From assembly GCA_018857735.1 (NCBI GenBank), contig JABMCL010002965.1, forward strand, positions 235,001 to 299,000: DNA of 64,000 nt, written 5' to 3'. Of this stretch, positions 36,780 through 48,244 are shown one piece after another; position 1 is the stretch's first letter; every line of letters starts with the position of its first letter. Source of the stretch: Alviniconcha marisindica. Taxonomy: Eukaryota; Mollusca; Gastropoda; Provannidae. The notes beneath the pieces are model-generated. The model saw only the letters and a program-made list of their open reading frames with translations, made no database searches and was not told the DNA's origin. Position numbers and translations under genes: made by a program.

Positions 36780-38041
36780 CGTTAAAGATCCAATTATATC
36801 TATTCGTGAGCTGTGTATGATGTTGTTTTTTGCGATAGATCGCTGTTTCACAAGCGCTCCCGGAACTACGTAACAAACGCGGTTAAGAAGCTAACCCGAA
36901 AGCATCCGCACCAAGAGCAAGCAATATTCATTCCAGTGTCCGCACAAAACATCAAGAACAGCCCCCAGTCCACAGTTCCCTGCACCCTGTGTACTCGCTG
37001 CGTGTATCAGAGTTTATCGCGAGGACAGATCTGAGGGAACGCTTGCCGCTGTGAAAGCGATGAAGTAATCCTCCTCTGCTTAATCACTGATCAGCGGAGC
37101 AGGTTCAGCAACTGGAGAGCATCAGGAACCTCCTCCTCCTTCTCCTCACACGGAGTTAAAAACACTCGGGCGCTCGCGTATCTGCACACATTGCTGCACG
37201 TGCAGTTCTGCGGCGAGGTTTCCCTGTTTACAGGGTTCCAGATATAACGCTTAAAAAATTATTTTTTTGAAGGCGATCCAGTCGTCTTGCAGATACGGGA
37301 TGTTTGAAATGGGTCTTTTGTCGGCAGTTGCCGTACGACTTGTGTTTTTCCTTAATAGGACCGTCACGGCTAGTTCAGTGTTCCTTTACGTCCACAGAGG
37401 GACGGGGAGCCTAGGGCGGCCGTCTCGACTCTCACACAGCTTCTGAGCTCTGATATCACGGCTTCCGGCATGGGGAGTTAAATATCAAGGAGTCGGTCGG
37501 TCCGTCTTACCCCATCTCCATTTGCCCGTCCCTAATAAACCTCATGGTTTCTGTGGACGTAAAAGCACCACGAAAGAAAGAAGACTCGGATCAGTGTACG
37601 GTGTTGTCATGCTTTGGTAAATTAAGAAAGCATTGGTACACACATCCAGGCTGGCGAAGACGAAGGGTCCCTGGACTTTAATTGGGGTTCATGGGCGCGT
37701 CTTTTCATCGCGGTTATCTTTCTGATAGCGTAGTTTTCCTTGTCATCTCCCCCACACACACACACAATCTTTCCCTTCTGTGGCGTCTTTCACTAACTTC
37801 GTTGAGGCGGCTCTGTGTGGTGACTGACAGGATGTTAAAAAACAACAGCAAACAAACAAACAAAAAACGATTACCACCCAACTAACAGATGAACTCGTTA
37901 TTTTGACATAAAACACCGCCGCATTTTTACAGCCCCCCCCCCCCCCCCCCCCCCGTGTATCGGCCTCAAGGGGACCCTGTGCGGTTGACATGACGTTGAA
38001 ATCCAATTACTTACGTTCCTGCTTCGCCCTGTGTGTTCCAG
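36780..38041. other. Intron 1 with family B pieces
   Basis: Family B pieces at 37377-37450 (plus) and 37500-37568 (minus), a C run at 37935-37954, and the dispersed GACCCTGTGCGGTTGACATG element at 37970-38015. No exon is recognised in 36780-37376. Confidence 0.45.
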
Positions 38042-38104
38042 ATCAACGTCGCCAAGCGAGATGCCTTTTCCGTGGTTGAGAACCCAATTACCAGTCAGCG
38101 AACT
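38042..38104 (+). pseudogene. Decoy copy 1 of the exon 2 acceptor
   Basis: GTTCCAG followed by a sequence reading INVAKRDAFSVVENP resembles the real exon 2 start [10 protein letters not shown]. The copied part extends upstream through a shared ACAAGGGGACCCTGTGCGG-like block, so intron and exon were duplicated together. Translation in the septin phase stops after 28 codons. Confidence 0.75.
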
Positions 38105-38263
38105 AACCACCTAACTTCTTTGTTTTGAATTAAAACACCGCCGCGACTGCATAGACGACCCTCGCTCCGAGGTTGGTCCTGAGGTGACCCTGTGCGGTTG
38201 ACCGGACGTTAAAATCCAGTGACTTACTCGATTCGTACTTACTTTTGGCCCTGTGCGCTCCAG

Positions 38264-38340
38264 ATCACCGCCGTCCAGCGGGATGCCTTCGCTGCTTCCA
38301 CGGTTGAAAACCCAGATCACCAGCCAACTAACCAACCTCT
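38264..38340 (+). pseudogene. Decoy copy 2 of the exon 2 acceptor
   Basis: CTCCAG then ITAVQRDAFAASTVENP, 222 bp after copy 1 and 492 bp before the real exon. Both decoys share VENP and THH/TNQ-like sequence absent from the true exon, so they are closer to each other than to it. The septin-phase frame continues to 38584 with no septin similarity after the first ten residues. Confidence 0.75.
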
Positions 38341-38419
38341 TTGTTTTGACTTTAAGTACCGCCGCATCTTCACACAGGCGACTTTCGTCCCGAGGGGACC
38401 CAGCGGACGCTGCAAGCCA

Positions 38420-38698
38420 CGTTCAGTGTTGTTTACGTCCACAAGAATAATCAGACTTCACTTATTAGCGGACTTATTGGGGGCCCCAGGACGGCCACGT
38501 CGGCTTTCACACAGCTCCCGAGCTCTGCCGAGCCCCAGTTTAGTTCACTTTAGCGTTGCTTTATGCCCCCGAGCCCCAGTTTAGTTCACTTTAGCGTTGC
38601 TGTACGCCCACGGAGACCGTATTAAGGACTATTAGGGACAGCGAGCCCAGGACGGCCACCTGGACTTTCACACAGCCCCTGAGCTCTGTACACCACAG
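38420..38698 (+). mobile_element. Two family B elements between decoy 2 and exon 2
   Basis: 38420-38532 and 38591-38698 each carry TTTACGTCCAC- or TGTACGCCCACG-type starts and GGACGGCCAC, TTTCACACAGC endings. They account for the wider spacing between decoy 2 and the real exon. Confidence 0.6.
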
Positions 38699-38755
38699 TC
38701 CAAATCCAATAGATCGCTCGCTTACTGACCCGTTCTCTTCCCCCTTGTGTTGCAG

Positions 38756-39047
38756 ATCAACGCCGCCAAGCGGGATGCCTTCTTCCGCGCCGCGGGCAGC
38801 GCGCCTGAGGCCCCGACAGTGAAGTTCGACCCGGGCTCCCGCTACGGCCATGACCGCGAGCGCTCGGCGCTGAAGCCGGAGAAGGACGTGGGCCACCTGG
38901 ACATGGAGAAGGAGAGGGAGCGGGAGCGCAAGTACGGCGGCGAGACGCGCAAGGAGCTGGAAGGCTACGTGGGCTTCGCCAACCTGCCCAACCAGGTCTA
39001 CCGCAAGTCCGTCAAGAAGGGCTTCGAGTTCACGCTGATGGTTGTGG
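38756..39047 (+). CDS. Septin-7 exon 2 (N-terminal extension to alpha0/polybasic region)
   Basis: Acceptor TTGTGTTGCAG, donor GTGAGT at 39048. Encodes residues 19-115 plus one base of Gly116. Residues 19-86 are a highly charged, probably disordered extension ([17 protein letters not shown]). From Gly88 the sequence [20 protein letters not shown] matches the septin-7 start of the conserved core, including the polybasic membrane-binding stretch. Base composition is much GC-richer than the flanking introns. A 418-codon minus-strand frame over this exon is a shadow. Confidence 0.95.
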
Positions 39048-39104
39048 GTGAGTGAGGCCTCCTGCGTTGTCCTCCCTCCCCCCCTTCCTCCCTCCCTTTC
39101 TTCC

Positions 39105-39330
39105 TTCCTTCCTTCCTTCCTTCCTTCCTTCCTCCTGCCTGTCTGCTGTTCCGAGTTCAGTGTTGCTTTACGTCCACAGAGCCCATAAGGCATATTAGGG
39201 ACGGAGAGCCCAGGACGGCCACCTCGACTTTCACACAGCTCCTCAGCTCTGATGTCTGCTGTCGTTTGGTTCTTGATGTCCTCGGATGTCATTTGACATA
39301 TTATTAGGGACAAGATGTCTGCTGGTGCTG
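39105..39330 (+). mobile_element. CCTT repeats and family B element in intron 2
   Basis: CCTT repeats at 39098-39133, then TTTACGTCCACAGAGCCC ... CACCTCGACTTTCACACAGC (39160-39252) and GATGTCCTCGGATGTCATTT (39275-39315). Confidence 0.6.
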
Positions 39331-39339
39331 GCTTCGACT

Positions 39340-39368
39340 TATATATATATATATATTGCTGCTGTTTT

Positions 39369-39413
<45 letters not shown>

Positions 39414-39500
39414 TGCTGCTGTTTTTGGTGTGTGTGTGTGTGTGCGTGAGTGTGTATGTTTACGTGTTTATTTGTGTGTACGTGTGTGTGTGTGTGAGTA
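39340..39500. repeat. (AT)n and (GT)n microsatellites
   Basis: TATA runs at 39340-39356 and 39371-39408 separated by GCTGCTGTTTTTG, which is itself duplicated, then GT-rich DNA to 39496. Confidence 0.9.
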
Positions 39501-39989
39501 AATGGGAGATACGTAGGTCTCAGCCTTTGTCGTGCGTCGTGAACCCGTGCCCAGATGCTGCTGAACCAAAACAGTCTCTGCTGCGCTAACACTCTCCACG
39601 CACCCAACCCTTCGGCTGCCTCTCCTGTTGACCCCAGCCAGAGCAGCGGGCACCTGTCCACCCCTACATCAGCAGACGGGCCTGGCCCTTGGTCGGCCGA
39701 GTGACAAGCACGGCTGACAGTCCCCCATTCCTTCGCCTGATCTAGGAGCCAGATCTTGTACCCCACCCCGCGGCGAGACCCCGGCGGGAGGGAGGGAGAA
39801 GAAGAAAAGCGGGCCGCGAACAATGTTGCCATTTGCTTGGTTTTCATTTACCCAAAGGGATTGAACACTGGCGGTTGGGGATTAGGGGAAAGCTCTCGCC
39901 CGGGGCCTTGGCCTCCTCCCGGGTGAAACGTGAGTCGATGACGTCTTGATGCGCCTCGGATGAGATGTGATCGTCGCCGCTGCTGTTGC

Positions 39990-40200
39990 TACCGGCCTCA
40001 CCGCGGACGCGGAAATTAGCTGCGGTCTCCTTTGCTGAGAATTCAGAACTATTCAAGCGCCCCCCATTCCCGTCTTCTCCCCTCCCCCCTCCTTCATCGT
40101 TAGCCCAGCGGCGAGGTACAGCGGACGCAGAAATTAACTGGTCTTCGCTGAGAATTCAGAGCTATTCAAGCCGTTAGGGTCCCCTTTGCAACGATTATGG
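39990..40200. repeat. Duplicated dispersed repeat (family E)
   Basis: CGGACGCGGAAATTA and GAGAATTCAGAACTATTCAAG at 40003-40060 recur at 40119-40170. The same family appears at 7100 and 9495. Confidence 0.65.
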
Positions 40201-40479
40201 CGAAAGAATCCAGAGCTGTCGGTCGTTCTGGCTTTAACGCTTGAAGTCGATCGGAATGTATCGACTACAGGCTTACGGCATTGCATACTACATGCAGGCC
40301 GCTTTACGCGCAGCTCAGCACCTTTTGCCACCGCTGGCTAGCCCTTTTTCTGCTGGTAAAGAAATGTCTGCATACTACAGACATGATTTTTTAAATTTTA
40401 TTTCTGATTTGAGTCTTCATAGTTTATTGTGCTTCCCGTTTAACTTTGAAGCTGATTGCTGAAAACACAGTTATATCTC

Positions 40480-40481
40480 GA

Positions 40482-40519
<38 letters not shown>

Positions 40520-40525
40520 GCGTGC
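40480..40525. repeat. (GT)n microsatellite
   Basis: GT run with CGTGCG end. Confidence 0.9.
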
Positions 40526-40842
40526 CGTCGCGGTCTGTTGCACCCCCCAAAACAACTGGTGTTGAGTAAGTGTCAACGAACCGTACCGTGTTTGCATGCC
40601 TCCGGTTCTCAGACTCCTCTCAAGACTGTAATTTGCATTCCACGATCCCGGTTTCCGTCAGAGCACGGGACGTTGCCACCCCCCCCCCCCCCCCCCCCGT
40701 CTCTCCCACCCGAAAGCCCGTGCAGCCTTCACCCACCCCGTTATTCGACCGCGACCACCCACCATGATGCTACCCCAGGGTATCGGTATGACTCGGTAGC
40801 TAGGGTGGAAACTAGACAGAGATGTTGGGGTGGATGGCGTGC

Positions 40843-41493
40843 GCTTACGCACAGCTCAGCGCCTTTGGACACCGCTGGCTCGCCCTTTTTCTGCTGGTGA
40901 AGAAATTGCTGTGCTGGGGGAGGGAGGAAAGAGGCGGGGGAGGGGGAGGGTTGTTGACCGTTGCTGCAGTGGTTTTGGGTCTTTGGGTTATGGCCTGAAG
41001 GTGGGAAGGATGACGTCCGCTGTACGTCCAGCTCAGCACCTTTTGACACCGCTGGCTAGCTCTTTTTCTGTTGGGGGGTTAGGGTGTCCACCGTTGCTGC
41101 AGACAGTGGTTTTGGGTCTTTGGGTTATGGCCTGAAGGTGGGAAGAATGACGTCCGCTTTACGTCCAGCTCAGCACCTTTCGACGCCGCTGGCTAGCTCT
41201 TTTTCTGCTGGTGAAGAAATTGCTGGGGGGGATGTTCACTGTTGCTGCAAACAGTGGTTTTTGGTCTTTGAGTTATGGCCTGAAGGTGGGAAGGATGACG
41301 TCCGCTTTACGTCCAGCTCAGCACCTTTCGACACCGCTGGCTAGCTCTTTTTTCTGCTGGTGAGGAAATTGCTGTGCTGGGGAGGGAGGAAAGAGAGAGA
41401 GAGAGAGAGAGAGAGTGAGGGATAGGGTGTTCACTGTTGCTGCAGACAGTGGTTTCGTTTTGGGTCTTTGAGTTATGGCCTGAAGGTGGGAAG
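40843..41493. repeat. Tandem repeat, 135-185 bp unit, 4 copies
   Basis: Each unit has CCAGCTCAGCACCTTTTGAC, CGCTGGCTAGCTCTTTTTC and TTATGGCCTGAAGGTGGGAA. An outlying partial copy is at 40309-40365. Units differ in G-rich and GA insertions. No conserved coding frame is shared. Confidence 0.85.
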
Positions 41494-41671
41494 GAACTGG
41501 AGACCGATGACAGCCAGAGAACGAGGAAGGTGGCGAGGCAAGGGCCGCACAGTTGCACGGCCTGGGCCGGTAGATCGTTCACAACCGTCTGCTGTCTTCC
41601 GCTGCAAAGGGTTGTGGTGTTGGGTGTGGGTGGATGGGGGGTGGGGGGGGGGGCGCCGTTTAGGATTACCT

Positions 41672-41699
41672 GAGATACTACAACGTGCAGTGTCTCTGG
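41672..41699. repeat. Palindromic element, copy 3
   Basis: Reverse-orientation relative of the 23529 and 31821 palindromes: GAGATACTACA faces CAGTGTCTCTGG. Confidence 0.65.
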
Positions 41700-42895
41700 G
41701 CTCGCTTAGTCAGAGTCTGCGCCCGGCCTCTTACATCTTTGGCATTTAGGCTTGATTCATTGTCTAGGAAATGGGTGAAAAGGAGATGTATAAATTATGG
41801 AAATAGAACGTGGAGACCGGTGTGTGTGTGTGGTATTTATCTCGTCGGTACCACAATAGAAAAACCGAAAACAATAAGAAGGGTGGGTGACATACGAAGC
41901 CCGTTGTACACAGTCTCCCCCCATCCCACTGTACATCCTTCCAGACACGACCTTGAGCTAAACGTAGACCTCGTATTGCGTATCCGAAGACCCTGGGGAA
42001 ATTGAGATGGGTGGACTTGACAGGAGGGTGTCTGCTGTTACGTACAAGCTTCTGAGTGGCTTTGTCTCGTCCTTTTCCTGCCCAAGAAAGGGTGGTCCAG
42101 GGGGAGATGGAACAGGCCTGGGGTTGGCGGCCGTTGGAGGCGTCGTTTTGGATGTGGTCACTTTTGCCGCTACGGCGGAGAAGGAGGTGGCGTCAGGCGG
42201 AGGTCGGGTGGAATTGTTGCTTTGCGTACTCGTGCGAGTTGTAAAAGAAATGGTTGGCTTACGAGTATAAATATTTTGAATTGAATTCGAGAACTTGCGA
42301 GAAAGGCACGTGAGCTGTCCAAAATTAAAATTTAATAAGATAGTAAAAGATTATTTTTTTTAAAGGGGAGGGTTGGGGTTGGGTGGAGGCTGTACTGGCT
42401 TTTGGGGGGTGGCACCGTCCCGTGCTCTGACGGAAACTTGGGGGGGGGATGCTGGAGTTGGAGAATTTGTTAGAAAGGGCGTGTGATTTGTCAGAGAAAC
42501 AGAATGGCGGAGAACTGACACAACAGGGCATGTGAGTTGAGATGAAGTTATAGAATCGGAGAACTTGCAAAAAAAAAGGTGACTTACAGGACTGGAAACA
42601 CGAAAGTACTGGAATGAGAGAGAAAGGTCGAACCGGAATGATTAGAGGAATGAAGGACAAAGAAAGATGAAGCCGCAAAGGAAGAATGTTTTGGTCCGAA
42701 CGCTTCGGATTTCCGCTTCCTGCCTTTCGTTTCCTTTGATGAAAGCAATGTTGTACTCGGTCTTCTCAGTTTCTTTGCTGATGAAAGGCACTACCCGCCA
42801 GAATTATTCTTTGCCCCATCGTATCTCCACTGCCGCCCTCCCGCTGATGTGATGACGTGCTTGGTAACTGCCTTCTCTCTTCGCAGATAAAGGGT
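41700..42895. other. Intron 2, no feature seen
   Basis: Single-copy-like DNA with no exon or repeat family recognised. Confidence 0.35.
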
Positions 42896-42903
42896 CGCAC
42901 GCC

Positions 42904-43292
42904 AAGTCTCGCTTTCCGGTACCCTTCCTCTCACACTCCCAAGTCTCGCTTTCCTGCTGATGAGTTTAAATCCCTGCATATCCCCCCCCCCCCCCACCCC
43001 ATTCCAGCCCGTCTCATAATTAGTATGTTTGATGTCTAAACGTCACTTATTCTATGTGTGTGCCGGTGTGGTGTGGCTTAGAAAATGTGTACATGTATTA
43101 TTAGAGCTAGAATATTCTCTTGTTTGGGTGAGGGATGGATGTAAAAAGCACGATACATGTATTAGCCTCGTAAAATGGAGAATTTTATCATGTCACTTTC
43201 CAAGCCTTGCTTTCCGGCACCCTTCCACACTCTGTGCCTCGCTTTTCGGCACCCTGGAGGAAGGATGCCGTAAACCAGTGCTTGGAGTTTGA
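42904..43292. mobile_element. Foldback element copies
   Basis: 42904-42956 has two direct CAAGTCTCGCTTTCC units. 43199-43292 has CCAAGCCTTGCTTTCCGGCA facing AGGATGCCGTAAACCAGTGC, with an inner partial copy. Together with 18541 they form a small dispersed hairpin family. Confidence 0.55.
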
Positions 43293-43316
43293 TGAAGGGT
43301 TATTATTTCCAGTGAT

Positions 43317-43562
43317 GATGAAGTGATGCTTAATGTCCTCAGATGTCAGTTGACATATCAGGGACAAGCTGTGGCCAATGCCGAAGCACGGTTCAATAAT
43401 TCTTTACGTCCACGGAAACCTGAAGGCTCGTTAGGACGGACAGCTCAGGACGGCCACCTCGACTTTCACACAGCTCCTGAACTATGAATTATTTCCAACA
43501 TGTTGTTGTTGTTGAGTTTTTGTTTAATGTCCTCAGATGCTAAAAGCATATTAGGGACAATC
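43317..43562 (+). mobile_element. Family B interspersed element, near-complete
   Basis: Order: TTAATGTCCTCAGATGTCAG, CATATCAGGGACAAGCTG, CCGAAGCACGGTTCA, TTTACGTCCACGGAAACC, GGACGGCCACCTCGACTTTC, ACACAGCTCCTGAAC. A second TTAATGTCCTCAGATGCT piece follows at 43525. The same order at 45165-45323 defines the family. Confidence 0.65.
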
Positions 43563-45050
43563 TATAAAGTAAGCTTGACTTGGATATATCATAGTTAGAT
43601 CATGGGGGAGACGGGGGGGATGGGGGCGAAGAAAGCTTGGTCCACTTGGGATCAATATTTGGATCGGGATATGAGGTCGCTGGAACAAAGGGGTGAGGGG
43701 TGAGGGAGAGAGATGAGATGTGTCCCCCCTGCGGATCAATACTGGGGTCAGGGTGCTGGGTCGTCTTGGCTGTACTGGGGCATTCACTGTAGAACTGGGC
43801 AGCACGCTAGGGGTCCGGTTAAAAGATCGTGTCCACTATTTACAGTTAAAACCCGGCTGCAGATGAAAAACCTTGCAAGGTTATGTCGGCGGGGTGCACC
43901 AACATGTAATATGTACAATCGGCAACACAGTATTTACAGTTACAAACGTCGAAGACGCACATGTTAGTTTAAATAACTTGTAGTAAAATCGAGGTTTTAG
44001 TCAGGGGGGTAAAAACCTTGGGTATGCAAGCATACATTTGTGGTGGTCGCGGGAATCAGGTCCAGCAGATAGAACTGGGTGCGGGAAACACGGGGACGTT
44101 CGCCCCTTCCTCCGCTGCCGGGATTAACCCGAGCTGCGGGAAAGCGTTGAACGTAGCCGGTGGTCCAACATCTTCTTTAGCCCTTTATATATCCGCACCT
44201 GCCTTACTTCCCTCTGAATCTGGTGGCGGTCTGAGTCACTTCTTCTTCTTCATGGTGTTGGTGAGGGCTTCTACGCAGTTTATTCTTTAACCCGTCTCCT
44301 TTCTGCTTCTGGCGTTAATTACCCTGTGGAGTTGACAGGACATTAAAATCCAGTATCTACCTTCCTTCCTGATAAAGTTTATTACACACCAAACTCTACG
44401 GCACCAAGGAGGAACTGGAGAAGACGCCATATTCATCTAGCAGATTGGACTTCGAGTGTAGCGACGACCGAGAAGAAGAAGATAAAGTTTATAATTATTT
44501 GTTTGACGGGGGCAACCTCGGCTGAAACGACATCCGCGATAGCGAATCCTTTGGGCTGAGGCGGCTCAGTTTTTAAACTGACAAACCGAATGGCTGTTGA
44601 AGATTTGTTTGCGGGTGTGAACGACCCCCAGCCCCTGCAGGACAGCGGAAACACTGCTTTCATTGTTTCACTGACTGTGGCACTGACACTGTAAGTGTAA
44701 CAGCGGTGGCGTCACCGGGTCGACGCCTCAGCGGACGTCAACCTCAAAGGACTGGCTGTAACGGATGTTGCTTCAACAGTTGCTGGCTGAGCGGGATGAC
44801 GCCACGCTCTTGCTCCACGCCCGTCTTCCTGCTTTTTCCTTCTTTCCTCCTTTCTTCTCGCACAGGCCTTCGCCTTCCCGTAAGCCTCCTTCCCGTCCGA
44901 GTGCTGCGTAGAAATAATGCGTTGCCAAGATGAGTAGATTACTTCTGGGTCACTTACCTGCTGTCCCCGTCGAATGTCGTGTTCACCTGCCTGTCAGGGC
45001 ATACCATACAGTTTGCGTGATATCCTGAGATGTTTTCTGTCAGGGTTACT
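43563..45050. other. Intron 2, no exon seen
   Basis: Only a dispersed CCCTGTGGAGTTGACAGGAC fragment (44322-44350). Open frames have no family resemblance. Confidence 0.35.
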
Positions 45051-45051
45051 T

Positions 45052-45323
45052 GCTTGCATTTTGCTCAGTGTCCTCAGATGCTAAAAAAGCATATTAGGAT
45101 ATTAGGGACAATCTGTAGAACAAACTTGTCCTAATATATGATGTATGATGATGATGAAGTAGAGCTTCATGTCCTCGGATGTCGGTTGACATATTAGGGA
45201 CAAATTGTGACCAGTGCCGAAGCACGGTTCAGTGTTGCTTTACGTCCACGGAAACCATAAGGCTCGTTAGGACGGAAAGCCCAGGACGGCCACCTCGACT
45301 TTCACACAGCTCCTGAACTCTGC
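45052..45323 (+). mobile_element. Family B elements
   Basis: Partial piece at 45058-45110 and a near-complete copy at 45165-45323 with the same internal order as 43317-43490. Confidence 0.65.
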
Positions 45324-45559
45324 TTGGACAGGGAAAAGGTGAAGGGCTTTATAATGCACAGATCTGCGTGTTGCATGACATAGCCAGCATCTGGCTCTTT
45401 GTAGTCATTTTGTTCACATGGGTTTTTATCGTTTTTATTTACGTAGGTTTTGATCTGTAGTGGGGTTGCTGACGTCGTTTGCTGCAAGTTGTCTTTGCCA
45501 GATGTGCACCGTACTTGTACCGAGTGCTGCGGGCAACTTTTATAACGGAACAAATCTGA

Positions 45560-45720
45560 GGGAGGGAGGGGGGGAGAGGGAGAAGGGAAAGGGGGGGGGG
45601 GGGGGGGGAAGGGAAAAAAGGGAATTTAACTCCCAGTCAGCCGCACAGGGTTGGGTAGGAGGGAGAGAGTCGGACCCCCCACCCCCACCCACCCCACCCC
45701 ACCCCACCCAAGGCGGTCGG
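45560..45720. repeat. Poly-G and (CCCCA)n tracts
   Basis: G-rich 45560-45608 and CCCCACCC repeats 45676-45710, potentially complementary to each other. Confidence 0.75.
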
Positions 45721-46597
45721 GACAGAAGGGGGGCCTTAAACGTGTGAGATGCGTTGTTCTGGTATCAGGTAGCTCGGGAAAGGTGCTTACGGATACAGGT
45801 CTAGACTGGTGTGTAAACAGGGAAGCCAGGTTGGTACCCGGTCGGCAAACACCAAATACCCACCGCAAACCCATCCCCGCGGACATCATCCGTTTTTGAA
45901 GCGGGTACCGCCACGGTACGGGCCGACGCTCCTGGAACCGCAACTGCAGAGGGGACCCGAGACCTCTTTACCCCCGAGCCCCCCTCTTTTCTTCTCTCGT
46001 GTTTATTTCTCTCAGCGAGTCGCGAGGGCCATTAGCAGAGCCAAGTAGGCAGCCTCCACGCCCGTGTGGCTGGCGTAATTACCCGTGTGCGCTTGGCTGA
46101 TTTCGCTTTTATCTCGCACAAAGCTTCTTTAAACATGCCAGCTGTCTGGAATGGCGTGCTAAGTGTCTGACTCACGGAGGAGGTGGGGTGTAATGGAGAT
46201 AGATGAAAACCATGGAGAATGTTTTGATCAGGCGAGGTGTTGAGGGCTAAAGTGTGGGTGGGGGGGGGGGTGTGGTGGGGTGGGGGGGGGTTCAGCTATG
46301 ATTTAATTATTTTTACACTTGGTACCCATAAACTCCAGACCAAAAGAGCCTCAAGGTCATGGTATGGATTGAGTGACCATTTTAACGTCTGGGGAGAAAT
46401 ATTGGTAGCTGGATCAAAATCCCAGGTGGTTGGGAGCCTGCTTAGTTTATTTAGGGCAACAGTGACGCCACCAGAATGATTCAGAAACAGTGGGGTGACA
46501 TTTCGTTGTTTCATAAATAGTAGCTCAAGCCGCAAGGCAGAGTCAGATTGCCTCTTTTTGTGTACATGCCCCCTGTCTCCCCTCTCCAAACCTCCTC

Positions 46598-46601
46598 CAC
46601 A

Positions 46602-46645
<44 letters not shown>

Positions 46646-46650
46646 CACAG

Positions 46651-46682
<32 letters not shown>

Positions 46683-46687
46683 ACACT
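46598..46687. repeat. (GCAC)n(CA)n microsatellite
   Basis: Eleven or so CGCA units followed by CA repeats. A similar GCAC/CA array is at 48463-48535. Confidence 0.9.
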
Positions 46688-46946
46688 TCTGACTCCAGAC
46701 GTGACTGCAAGGCTATACATGCCATCATTTTAAGCTACTTAATGAGTTGCTGCGAACAGTGCAAAATAGAATAGGAAGTCCACTAAACTGGCATGTGATA
46801 ATAGAACCAAACTGGCGTGTTACATTGACAGTACTCGGCATCGTCTTCAAAGACCCTGGATAGGCCTACTTTCTGGACAAAGAATATGACTGAGCGGATA
46901 GACAGGTGAACAAAGCGGCCATTGCAAGTTGTGGGCATCTCATGAG

Positions 46947-47150
46947 ACACTCTCAGATCTGAAGTGTTGAGGAGCTTGCGGCATTGCTTGCTGACGCCAA
47001 GTGAAAGGCGTCACACCATTGATCCCTCGGAGGAGGGAGGTGTACTGTCAGAGACAGGTATATCTGGAGGTGTAGAAAAAGGCAGTGGTTGACAACCAAA
47101 TGTGAAAGGATGAGGTATGTCAGACCAACAGTGGAACTGTTCCATAATTA
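46947..47150. repeat. Interspersed repeat (pair with 15735-15930)
   Basis: Shares AGATCTGAAGTGTTGAGGAG, TCACACCATTGATC and AGGATGAG blocks with the 15735 copy, in the same order. Confidence 0.65.
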
Positions 47151-47239
47151 TGAGACGGGATGCAGTGCATATCGGGCATGTAGATACAACCATGAACTGC
47201 GCTGAACCCCTTGGGAGCCGGGAGGGTTGTTCCTGTTTC

Positions 47240-47372
47240 CAAAAAACAAAAACACCCCCCCAAAAAACAACCACCACCAACAAAAAACAAAAACAACAAC
47301 AAACAAACAAAAACACACACAACAACAACAACAACAAAAACACACAAAACAACAACAATAACAACAAAAACC
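47240..47372. repeat. A-rich (AAC)n tract
   Basis: Imperfect ACAAC/CAAAAAC repeats. Flanking introns show a GGT run at 47548-47570. Confidence 0.85.
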
Positions 47373-48244
47373 CAGCCCCGCCCCTCAGTACTGTACAGCC
47401 AGTACATCAGCAGCCATAAGGTTGTGTGCCTGGTGGTGGCTGTCAGCATCCATAAGGTTGTCTGCGTGTTTATGGCTGGCACTGGGAAGCATAGAGCGGG
47501 CAGCACTGGGAACAAGCGGCTGAGCAGGTGGGGTGAGGTGAGGTGGAGTGGGGTGGTGGTGGTGGTGGTGGGGGGATGCCCTTGGAAGCCATGTGGGAAA
47601 TGTTATCAGCTAGGGATGGCGTCTCTTTGCATCACTGTTTGAAACTCTGCAGTTAGAGCCGCTCCCCTAAGGCCAAAGGCCCTGTAAACGGTTCGGGAGA
47701 TTTTAGTTTAGTGTTCCCAGAGAAGGCTGAAAAAGCGCCTGTTTTTGAAGAGGCAGTCACTAGCAGCTGTTTCGGTTTCTACGAAGAGCGGAAGTGGAAG
47801 GCATGTTTGTACATTTTGAAGTTTCGTCTCAGTCGGCCTTTCTCTGACAGTTCTGTGGCCCAGTTTGGTGAACGTCCGTCATTACTGGCATGTTAATAAT
47901 GGTTGACCCAGGAGGCGGAATGTTGGAACTTGAGGTGTAAATCGTTGTTTGTTGCGCTGAGGTTCCCGTGCCAGGTCCAGGACTGCTTGCACTTGCGGCC
48001 ATGATGTAGTAATCTGCATGACTGGCAGGCCCGGTGACTGAAATCCTAAAAGCTGGCGTGCATCTTACCAGAGTGCATGCAGCAGGGTAACACTGCACTT
48101 TGCTCACGGGGAAAGGGTTGCGTTGGCTGCTTTCTCACCAAACTCTGAATGAACGTCAGGGGTTTTGGGTTTCAGCTGCTGCAGCTTTGGAAGGTTCTTC
48201 AGCTCAGGGGCAGACGATGACACATTGCGTGGGCTGTAAAAGTG

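Noticed and set aside
38591..39847. 418-codon minus-strand frame
   Set aside because: It is antisense to septin exon 2 and runs through AT, CCTT and family B repeats; the plus-strand exon is strongly supported.
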